Positions 7,214-13,149 of a stretch of DNA of 14,785 nt are shown one piece after another. The notes under the pieces are model-generated. The model worked only from the letters and a program-made list of their open reading frames with translations. It had not been told where the DNA came from and ran no database searches. A program made the position numbers and the translations under genes. Every line of letters begins with the position of its first letter. Position 1 is the stretch's first letter. This DNA comes from Thiobacillus sp. (GTDB lineage Bacteria; Pseudomonadota; Gammaproteobacteria; Burkholderiales; Thiobacillaceae). Where the stretch lies: positions 1 to 14,785 of the forward strand of contig JANJUT010000050.1 of assembly GCA_024710445.1 (NCBI GenBank), given 5' to 3'.

Positions 7214-8680
7214 TTGGCCAATTGGAAAAAGCCGCACCGCTTCGACCGCAACCTGGTCGTCATCGGGGCGGGCGCGGGCGGGCTGGTCGCGGCCTACATC
7301 GCCGCCGCAGTGAAGGCCAAAGTCACGCTGGTCGAGAAGCGCAGGATGGGCGGCGACTGCCTCAACACCGGCTGCGTACCCTCGAAGGCGCTGATCCGTT
7401 CGGCGAAATTCCTGTCGCAGCTGGCACGGGCGAAGGAATTCGGCATCCGCGAAGCCCATGCAGAATTCGATTTCGCCGACGTGATGGAACGCGTGCAGCG
7501 CGTGGTGCGGGCAGTCGAGCCGCACGACTCGGTCGAGCGCTATACCAGCCTCGGGGTCGAGGTGATCGAAGGCGCGGCGAAGCTCGTTTCGCCCTGGGAA
7601 GTGGAAATCGTTCGCCACGACGGCAGCAAGCAGCGGCTGACGACGCGCAGCATCGTCATCGCGGCGGGTGGGCGTCCCTTCGTGCCGCCGGTTCCCGGCC
7701 TCGATGCGGTGGGCTATCTGACCTCCGACACCGTCTGGGAATTGCGCGAATTGCCGCGGCGTCTGCTGGTGCTGGGCGGCGGACCGATCGGCTCGGAGCT
7801 GGCCCAGGCCTTCGCCCGTTTCGGCGCCCAAGTGACCCAGATTCAGCAGGGCCCGCGCATCCTCAACCGCGAAGACCCCGAGGTGTCCGAACTTGTCGCC
7901 GCGCGCTTCCGCGCCGAGGGCATTGACGTACGCACCGGCCACAAGGCCAAACAGTTCGTCGTCGAGAACGGCGAGAAAATCCTCATTGCCGAGCACGCGG
8001 GCGGCGACGTGCGCATCCCCTTCGATGCGGTGCTGCTCGCCGTCGGCCGCGTCGCCAATCTCGAAGGCTACGGACTGGCGGAACTGGGCGTGAAGACTTC
8101 CCGCACCATCGACACCAACGCCTTCCTGCAGACCAACTACCCCAACATCTACGCCGTGGGCGATGTCGCCGGGCCGTTCCAGTTCACGCACACGGCTGCG
8201 CATCAGGCCTGGTATGCAGCGGTCAACGCCCTGTTCGATCCGTTCAGGAAGTTCGGGGTGGATTATTCGGTGATTCCGTGGGCGACCTTCGTCGATCCGG
8301 AGGTGGCGCGCGTCGGCCTCAACGAGCAGGACGCGAAGGAGCAGGGCATCCGCTACGAGGTGAGCCGCTACGACCTCGACGATCTCGACCGCGCGATCGT
8401 CGACGGCGAGACGCACGGCTTCGTCAAGGTGCTGACCGTACCGGGCCGCGACAAGATTCTCGGCGTGACCCTCGTCGGCGAGCACGCCGGCGACCTGATC
8501 GCCGAGTTCGTGCTGGCGATGAAGCATGGCATCGGGCTCAACAAGATCCTCGGCACCCTGCACATCTACCCGACGCTGGCGGAAGCCAACAAATATGCGG
8601 CCGGCGTGTGGAAGAAGGCGCACGCGCCGCAAACACTGCTACGCTGGGTCGAGCGCTTCCATGCCTGGCGGCGCGGCTGA
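7214..8680 (+). CDS. Mercuric-reductase-like FAD/NAD(P)-dependent oxidoreductase
   Basis: This class I pyridine nucleotide-disulfide oxidoreductase is about 488 residues long. The FAD-binding Rossmann motif is VVIGAGAGGL (15-24), the redox-active disulfide is GGDCLNTGCVPSKAL (C49 and C54), the NAD(P) site is GGGPIGSE (188-195) and the second FAD contact is YAVGDVAGPFQFTHTAAHQ. The dimer interface ends in LHIYPTLAEANKYAAG. The His that normally precedes Pro-Thr in lipoamide dehydrogenase and glutathione reductase is Tyr452, so a dithiol substrate is doubtful. MerA's N-terminal HMA domain and C-terminal Cys pair are also absent. The start is uncertain: TTG at 7214 (eight bases after the arsS stop, with AGGCGAG upstream) is preferred over GTG at 7202, which overlaps arsS. 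Such flavoproteins often sit beside arsS; its substrate there is unknown. Confidence 0.85.
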   Translation: MANWKKPHRFDRNLVVIGAGAGGLVAAYIAAAVKAKVTLVEKRRMGGDCLNTGCVPSKALIRSAKFLSQLARAKEFGIREAHAEFDFADVMERVQRVVRAVEPHDSVERYTSLGVEVIEGAAKLVSPWEVEIVRHDGSKQRLTTRSIVIAAGGRPFVPPVPGLDAVGYLTSDTVWELRELPRRLLVLGGGPIGSELAQAFARFGAQVTQIQQGPRILNREDPEVSELVAARFRAEGIDVRTGHKAKQFVVENGEKILIAEHAGGDVRIPFDAVLLAVGRVANLEGYGLAELGVKTSRTIDTNAFLQTNYPNIYAVGDVAGPFQFTHTAAHQAWYAAVNALFDPFRKFGVDYSVIPWATFVDPEVARVGLNEQDAKEQGIRYEVSRYDLDDLDRAIVDGETHGFVKVLTVPGRDKILGVTLVGEHAGDLIAEFVLAMKHGIGLNKILGTLHIYPTLAEANKYAAGVWKKAHAPQTLLRWVERFHAWRRG

Positions 8681-8708
8681 ATCTTTAACCAGAAAACCCA
8701 AACACACC

Positions 8709-8927
8709 ATGCACTTCATCGACCGCATCCCGCTCGCGCCGCTCGTATTCTTCACGCTCTTCATGCTGGGCGCGCCCTTCGTGCCGGAGCCGCATCTGCT
8801 GGAAAAAATGCGCATGCTGTCCGAGGGCACGCTTGTACACGCCATCGATATCTTTGACGTGTTCTGGCACCTGCTGCCGGCCGCGCTGCTGGTCGTGCGC
8901 CTCGCCCGAAAACGCAGGAAGGCATGA
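8709..8927 (+). CDS. Small conserved membrane protein (72 aa) of the arsS cluster
   Basis: The protein starts MHFIDRIPLAPLVFFTLFML, giving a first membrane helix at about residues 8-22. A charged linker follows with APFVPEPHLLEKMRMLSEG and IDIFDVFWHLLP, and a second helix (about 50-64) ends in the positively charged tail RLARKRRKA. From memory, very similar ~70-residue proteins with the pattern APFxPEPHLxEKLxML occur in proteobacteria, sometimes labelled RND transporter, although they are far too small to be one. No catalytic residue is visible. The gene lies 28 bases after the flavoprotein and 6 bases before the glycosyltransferase, so it is almost certainly co-transcribed. A membrane-anchor or partner role is inference only. 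Confidence 0.8.
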   Translation: MHFIDRIPLAPLVFFTLFMLGAPFVPEPHLLEKMRMLSEGTLVHAIDIFDVFWHLLPAALLVVRLARKRRKA

Positions 8928-8933
8928 GCCCGC

Positions 8934-9608
8934 ATGCGCCTGTCCATCGTCGTTCCCGTTCTCGATGAAGCCGAAGGCATCGCGGCATCCCTTCAGCCTT
9001 TGCAGGTTCTTCGCGCGCAAGGCCACGAAGTGATCGTGGTCGACGGCGGCAGCCGCGATGGCACACCCGGATTTGCGCAACCGCTCGCCGATCACGTCAT
9101 CGCCAGTCCGCGCGGCCGTGCCACGCAGATGAACGCGGGTGCGCGTGCCGCCCACGGCGACGCGCTGCTCTTCTTGCACGCCGACACCCGCCTGCCCGAC
9201 GCCGCGCCCGCCCGCATCGAACAGGCCTTGCGGCAGCACGCCTGGGGCCGCTTCAACGTGGCGATCAAAGGCCGCTCGACGTGGCTGCCGCTCATTGCGG
9301 CCATGATGAATCTGCGCTCGCGCTTCACCGGTATTGCCACCGGCGACCAGGCGATCTTCGTCACACGCGCAGCCTTCGACACCGCGGGCGGCTATCCCGA
9401 ACAGCCGCTGATGGAAGACATCGAACTGTCGAAACGCCTCAAGCGCATCGGCCCGCCGGCCTGTTTGCGCGCGCGGGTCACGACCTCGGGGCGGCGCTGG
9501 GATCGGCACGGCGTCTGGCACACCGTCCTGCTCATGTGGCGCCTGCGCTTCGACTACTGGCGCGGCGTGCCGGCAGAGCGACTGGCTGCGCGGTATTACG
9601 GCCCATGA
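8934..9608 (+). CDS. Family 2 glycosyltransferase, rSAM/selenodomain-associated transferase 2 (TIGR04283-like)
   Basis: The 224-residue protein starts MRLSIVVPVLDEAEGI, the classical GT-A opening. It carries VVDGGSRDGT (35-44), the nucleotide-sugar and metal site FLHADT (80-85; a DxD-like HADT), GDQAIFV (137-143) and the acidic pair MEDIELSKRL (160-169). Length and motifs match the subfamily that co-occurs with the ArsS-type radical SAM protein. It probably transfers a sugar, or a sugar-like group, to a small acceptor in the cytoplasm; no membrane segment is evident. An AGGAAGG at about 8916-8922 is a plausible ribosome-binding site. Its stop codon overlaps the next gene by 4 bases (ATGA), implying translational coupling. 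Donor and acceptor are unknown. Confidence 0.88.
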   Translation: MRLSIVVPVLDEAEGIAASLQPLQVLRAQGHEVIVVDGGSRDGTPGFAQPLADHVIASPRGRATQMNAGARAAHGDALLFLHADTRLPDAAPARIEQALRQHAWGRFNVAIKGRSTWLPLIAAMMNLRSRFTGIATGDQAIFVTRAAFDTAGGYPEQPLMEDIELSKRLKRIGPPACLRARVTTSGRRWDRHGVWHTVLLMWRLRFDYWRGVPAERLAARYYGP

Positions 9609-10219
9609 ATGCGGTGCGCATCGTGATCTTCGCCAAGGCGCCCGTGCCGGGCCGCGTCAAGACGCGGCTGATCCCGGCGCTGGGCGCAGCCGGAGCGGCG
9701 CGACTGGCGGCGCGCATGCTCGACCGAGCGCTAGCCCAGGCAATCGCGGCGGACGTCGGGCCGGTCGAACTGTACATGAGCCCCGCGCCGGATTCTCCCG
9801 ACTGGGCGGGTATCCCGCTCCCGGCGGACATCGAAACCAGCGCCCAGGGCGAAGGCGATCTGGGCGCGCGCATGGCCCGTGCCGCGCAACGTGCCATCGC
9901 GTGCGGCGAGGCGGTGCTGCTGACGGGCACGGATTGCCCGCAGTTGACCGCCGGGCGGCTCGGGGAAGCTGCCGCGCGCCTGGTCGACCACGATGCCGTC
10001 ATGTACCCGGCTCTGGACGGCGGCTATACCCTGCTGGGTCTGCGTGCCTTCGACGCCACTCTGTTCGCCAACATGCCCTGGAGCACCCATGCCGTCGCCC
10101 AGCTCACCCTCGAACGCATGGCAGCCCGCGGCTGGCGGGTATGGACTGGCGAAACGCTGAGGGACATCGACGAGCCGGGCGATCTGGCCTGCCTGCCAGA
10201 AACCCTGCGCCCGGCTTGA
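9605..10219 (+). CDS. DUF2064 nucleotidyl/glycosyltransferase-like protein, rSAM/selenodomain-associated transferase 1 (TIGR04282-like)
   Basis: The 204-residue protein opens with IVIFAKAPVPGRVKTRL (6-22), a signature loop resembling the nucleotide-binding loop of MobA/CofC-type nucleotidyltransferases. It then has LLTGTDCPQLT (105-115), YPALDGGYTLLGL (134-146) and DIDEPGDL (187-194). These are hallmarks of the DUF2064 family that accompanies transferase 2 and ArsS. A reasonable inference is that it activates or transfers a phosphorylated sugar or nucleotide for arsenosugar assembly, but no substrate is established. It overlaps the preceding transferase by ATGA and is the last gene of the plus-strand operon; no canonical terminator follows, only the MITE-like element 24 bases downstream. 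Confidence 0.88.
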   Translation: MNAVRIVIFAKAPVPGRVKTRLIPALGAAGAARLAARMLDRALAQAIAADVGPVELYMSPAPDSPDWAGIPLPADIETSAQGEGDLGARMARAAQRAIACGEAVLLTGTDCPQLTAGRLGEAAARLVDHDAVMYPALDGGYTLLGLRAFDATLFANMPWSTHAVAQLTLERMAARGWRVWTGETLRDIDEPGDLACLPETLRPA

Positions 10220-10243
10220 TCCTTGCCGCCGCACTTCATTTCG

Positions 10244-10413
10244 CCTAGCAGCCTGTCGGGCTTGAAGAATCGAAGCGAAAATTCGGCTGGGCGAGGACAG
10301 ATTTTGACGGTTTTGCCGGGCAATAGTCATTCTATTGCCCTAAAAAACGGCGAAATATGGACCGGCCAGGTGGATTTGCAGCCGATTTACTTCAAGTCCG
10401 ACAGGCTGCTAGG
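10244..10413. mobile_element. 170-bp MITE-like fold-back element with 24-bp terminal inverted repeats
   Basis: CCTAGCAGCCTGTCGGGCTT (start of 10244-10267) and the complement of 10390-10413 agree at 23 of 24 bases. If the outer CTAG is taken as target (CTAG before the first CAGCCTG and after the last CAGGCTG), it is a 4-bp duplication. The whole interior is an imperfect palindrome, with a perfect central hairpin GGGCAATAG (10318-10326), loop TCATT, CTATTGCCC (10332-10340). There is no coding capacity. This is the structure of a miniature inverted-repeat element mobilised in trans. It lies between the converging transferase and TonB-like genes. Its hairpin lacks a T tract in either direction, so it is not a standard terminator, though it could block read-through or stabilise 3' ends. 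The parental insertion sequence was not identified. Confidence 0.82.
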
Positions 10414-10569
10414 GCACGCGCCCACCTGCCCGACCTGCTCTGGCAGCGTCTGGCCAACAACCAGGAACAAAGCCGCCTGACCTGCTTCACCGTGGCCGGA
10501 ACCGGACCCGCGTCGCCACTGCTGCGTGGCGCGGAGACGACGCGATGGCCGGTCTCCGGTGCGTCGTGT
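10414..10569. other. Rest of the convergent intergenic region, no gene seen
   Basis: Between the MITE and the stop of the TonB-like gene there is G+C-rich sequence. One plus-strand frame reads ARAHLPDLLWQRLANNQEQS, which looks protein-like for about 25 residues and then loses character. It could be the tail of a gene displaced by the MITE, but I could not assign it to a family. A short hairpin CGCCAC (10515-10520) with GTGGCG (10527-10532) has no T tract. Confidence 0.4.
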
Positions 10570-11394
10570 TCAGCGCAGTGAGCCCCATTCCTTGAACTGG
10601 CGCTCCATGTCCTTTTCTTCCGCTTCGATCGAATCCGGCCCGGCATCCGGGCACTCGGTCGGCGGTGGGGCGCTGGGCGGCGCATCGGCGTAGTCCGCGT
10701 TGGCGTGCGGTCTGGGCGGGGGCGCGCTGCCGTTCCACGCGAAGGGATTCTTGTATGTCGGCGGGTCCGGCAGGCAGTCGTACTTGTAGATCGGCGGCCA
10801 GCCGGTCTCGAACGGCAGGAGGGAAATCGTCTTCTCGAAAAGGAGCGGCTTGCCCGTCGGCGTGGGCGGCAGCGGCGGCATGGCGTGAATCGCCTGCAAG
10901 GCCAGTTTCTCGACCAGCTCCGAGGTCGACCACAACACATCGACTTTGGCGAGCGTGCCGGCGGGCGCGATCTCGACCCGCACGCGCACCATGCCCTGCC
11001 GCTCGCCTGTCACCGCCGTGCCCATCATGCTGCGCACCTGCTGACCCCAGTTGTAGCGGTAGCGCTTGCTGTTCTTGAGCGTGTAGGTGGCAGCGAGCTG
11101 CCATTCCTCCGCCGTGGGCGCGGACGGCGCGGCCATCGTCACCGCTTGTTTCGCGGGCGCGGGAAGCGGCGGGGCATCCGGCACGCGTTCCTGCCTCTCC
11201 GTGCGCAGCCGGGGGGTGGCGGGCCGCACGGGTTTCACTTCCGGCTCGGGCGGAAGCGTGAGCGTGACCCGCAGGACTTCAGGCACTTCCGGCGGGGGCG
11301 GCGGTTCAACCGCCCACAGCACCAGCCCCGCGTGCACCCCGAGCGACAGCGCAAGGGCCAGGGGCATGCGGATGCGGATGCGGATTACGGGCAT
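10570..11394 (-). CDS. TonB-like periplasmic protein with atypical C-terminal extension
   Basis: The protein is 274 residues long from ATG 11394; a GTG at 11409 would add five. A short basic N-terminus (IRIRIR, encoded by a GCGGAT-type hexamer repeat) precedes one membrane helix (~11-28, LALALSLGVHAGLVLW). A Pro-rich periplasmic spacer follows (PPPPPEVPEV at 31-40, many PxP to ~90). A TonB_C-like fold occupies about 105-195: YRYNWGQQVRSMM, MVRVRVEIAPAGTLAKVDVL, LALQAIHAMPPLPPTPTGKP. TonB normally ends here, but ~80 more residues follow (PIYKYDCLPDPPTYKNPFAW, a second Pro-rich stretch and an acidic tail). TonB transmits inner-membrane proton-motive force to outer-membrane transporters, but no exbB, exbD or receptor gene is nearby. 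It lies 105 bases downstream of arsM on the same strand and may be the last gene of that operon. Confidence 0.72.
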   Translation of the reverse strand: MPVIRIRIRMPLALALSLGVHAGLVLWAVEPPPPPEVPEVLRVTLTLPPEPEVKPVRPATPRLRTERQERVPDAPPLPAPAKQAVTMAAPSAPTAEEWQLAATYTLKNSKRYRYNWGQQVRSMMGTAVTGERQGMVRVRVEIAPAGTLAKVDVLWSTSELVEKLALQAIHAMPPLPPTPTGKPLLFEKTISLLPFETGWPPIYKYDCLPDPPTYKNPFAWNGSAPPPRPHANADYADAPPSAPPPTECPDAGPDSIEAEEKDMERQFKEWGSLR

Positions 11395-11499
11395 GGAATG
11401 GCGAGACACAAAGCTGGGAGCGCAATCCTGGCAGGCAGGCAGCGGAAAGTCTGTAGTCCAGGCCGACCAGGGCCTGTTGAGATGTTGTTGTTTATCGTT

Positions 11500-12543
11500 T
11501 CAGCAGCAGCCTGAAGCTGCGCCCTCTTCTTCCGCGCCGAACGGCAGCCCGCCGCCGCAGCCGGGGAAGATGCCGTAGTGCCGCGAGAAGTCGCCGATGA
11601 ACTCGAAGTGCGGCGCGAAGCGCGTGTCGGCGAGCATGCGCCAGGTATTGCCGCACACCGGGAAGACGCGGCCGGCCTCGATGGCGTGGTGCCTGTCGAG
11701 GACGAATTTCGTCTCCTGCCCGGCAATGCCGCCGCGGTAGACCACCGCCTGGCCATAGTCCTCGCAGTCAGGCTCCAGGCCATCGAGCTTGAACAGGCGA
11801 TAGGTGGCGGAGAAGAAGCGGCTCGTGCCGACGCGCGCTGCCATGGCGGGATCGGTGATGGCGATGGGACGGTCCTCGACCAGGCGCGGATCGGCGAAGC
11901 CGCAGCGGCGCGCCAGATGCTGGAAGTCGTTCCAGTACAGCGCGCCGCCCAGGCATTCGCCGTACAGCACCGGATCGTTGCGCAACTCAGACGGCACGCG
12001 GCGGTCGGCGTAGATGTCGGAAAAATACAGTTCGCCGCCGGGCTTTAGCAGGCGGTGGACCTGGCGCAGCACGGCTTCCTTGTCCGGTGAAAGATTGACC
12101 ACGCAGTTGGACACCACCACGTCGAAGCTGGCGTCCTCGAATCCCAGTTCATCCAGCCGCTCGATGTAGCCGAGGTGGAATTCGACGTTGTCGCGGGCAA
12201 AGCCGAAGGCCTGGCGATGGTGCTCGCGGTGCGCTTCGGCAACGGCAAGCTGTTCCTCGGTCATGTCGACGCCGACCACGCGGCCGTCCTCGCCCACCAA
12301 CTGGGACAAGGCATAGACGTCGCGTCCGGAGCCGCAGCCAAGATCCAGCACCGTAAGGCCGTCGAGCAGCGTCGGGCACACCAGGCCGCAGCCGTAATAG
12401 CGCGCCGTCACCTCGGGATGGATGCGCGCCAGCAGCGGCTTCATCCACGCCGGCATCTGGCTGGCGTCACAGCACGCCGAGGTGCGCAGGTCGGCGGTGC
12501 CTTTCAGTTGGTTGCCGTAATAATCTTTGACCAGTTCATGCAT
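11500..12543 (-). CDS. arsM: Arsenite S-adenosylmethionine methyltransferase (ArsM family)
   Basis: This 347-residue methyltransferase has SAM motif I at 67-75 (DLGCGSGRD), VVSNCVVNLSPDK (143-155) and LLKPGGELYFSDIYADRRVP (165-184). Family cysteines are present: CC at 24-25, YGCG with C52, NCVVNL with C147, and GECLGGALYW with C197. The 50-residue spacing between C147 and C197 equals that of Cys174 and Cys224 of the characterised algal ArsM, whose As(III) ligands these are (from memory). C24 and C52 likewise match the spacing of Cys44 and Cys72. It would convert arsenite stepwise to mono- and dimethylated species, the substrate for ArsS. An unusual tail ends PGCGGG...SGCC. ATG 12543 is preferred over TTG 12549 because GGGG lies seven bases before it. 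The gene starts 30 bases after the triheme cytochrome stop, so it is probably in its operon. No ArsR gene is in the window. Confidence 0.88.
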   Translation of the reverse strand: MHELVKDYYGNQLKGTADLRTSACCDASQMPAWMKPLLARIHPEVTARYYGCGLVCPTLLDGLTVLDLGCGSGRDVYALSQLVGEDGRVVGVDMTEEQLAVAEAHREHHRQAFGFARDNVEFHLGYIERLDELGFEDASFDVVVSNCVVNLSPDKEAVLRQVHRLLKPGGELYFSDIYADRRVPSELRNDPVLYGECLGGALYWNDFQHLARRCGFADPRLVEDRPIAITDPAMAARVGTSRFFSATYRLFKLDGLEPDCEDYGQAVVYRGGIAGQETKFVLDRHHAIEAGRVFPVCGNTWRMLADTRFAPHFEFIGDFSRHYGIFPGCGGGLPFGAEEEGAASGCC

Positions 12544-12573
12544 GTTCAAACCCCGTTCGTGCTGTGCAGTGCG

Positions 12574-13149
12574 TTACTTCGATTTCGCCGCGCGCCCGCG
12601 CACCAGTTCGTCATACGCCCCCTTGATGCGCAGCAGGTCGCCGTCGAGCGCGGGGTGGCCGTGCCACCACTGGTAGTCGGGCGACTGGTGGGCGACGCCG
12701 AGGCGCAGGTTGCGCAGGTGCTTCTGCAGGCTGGCGTAATGCGCCTCCATCTCGGCGCGCGCCGCTGCGGGAAATTCCGCACGTGCGCGGGTCAGCAGCG
12801 CCAGGGCCTCGCGCTGTTTCATGTTGCCGACCTCGATCATGCGCGCACCGTTGGCGCGCAGCGTGGCGATGTAGCGCGGCGAATGGCAGTGGCCGCAGGT
12901 CTGGTCCATGCGCGTGGCGTCGGCGGGTTGATGGGCCTTCGCCGTGTGGCAGGCGACGCAGCCGGGCGCGCGGCCGGGCGTGCTGATGCGCGCCAGCACG
13001 CCGTGCTTGGACAAACGCCAGCCGTGCACTTCCGCGCTCTCCGCGCCGTGGCAGGCGATGCACTGGGCGTCGGTGAACGGGCCGGCGGGCGGCAGCGCGA
13101 ATGCGCTGACGCCGATGCACAGCAGCATAATCCCGAGCAGCCGGCGCAT
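12574..13149 (-). CDS. Triheme c-type cytochrome resembling the C-terminal third of an octaheme HAO
   Basis: The 191-residue protein has a cleavable signal peptide (MRRLLGIMLLCIGVSAFA, probable cut after residue 18) and three CxxCH heme sites: CIACH (30-34), CVACH (64-68), CGHCH (85-89). The rest (about 105-185) is heme-free and ends in GVAHQSPDYQWWHGHP (151-166). That motif aligns with GAAHGAPDAVAHGH in the neighbouring octaheme protein and recalls the region after heme 8 in hydroxylamine oxidoreductases. The order CxxCH...SKHG, APGCVACH, TCGHCH parallels hemes 6-8 of the octaheme protein. It would be periplasmic and could serve as an electron shuttle or as a subunit of the octaheme enzyme. 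The start overlaps the octaheme stop by one base (TGATG), with AAGGAG eight bases upstream, indicating translational coupling. Confidence 0.87.
   Translation of the reverse strand: MRRLLGIMLLCIGVSAFALPPAGPFTDAQCIACHGAESAEVHGWRLSKHGVLARISTPGRAPGCVACHTAKAHQPADATRMDQTCGHCHSPRYIATLRANGARMIEVGNMKQREALALLTRARAEFPAAARAEMEAHYASLQKHLRNLRLGVAHQSPDYQWWHGHPALDGDLLRIKGAYDELVRGRAAKSK

Noticed and set aside
7190..7260. arsS stop codon (TGA, 7203-7205) as a selenocysteine codon, since this family was once named rSAM/selenodomain.
   Set aside because: The Cys-rich motif is complete before the stop with ordinary TGC codons, and the frame after TGA is not protein-like; the next gene begins there in another frame.
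7148..8632. A 494-codon minus-strand frame opposite the flavoprotein gene, and similar long antisense frames over the CorC and GGDEF-EAL genes.
   Set aside because: These arise from high G+C codon bias; none shows family motifs, whereas the plus-strand frames do.
10318..10340. Perfect hairpin GGGCAATAG/CTATTGCCC as a rho-independent terminator.
   Set aside because: Neither strand has a T tract after the stem; it is the symmetric centre of the MITE-like element.
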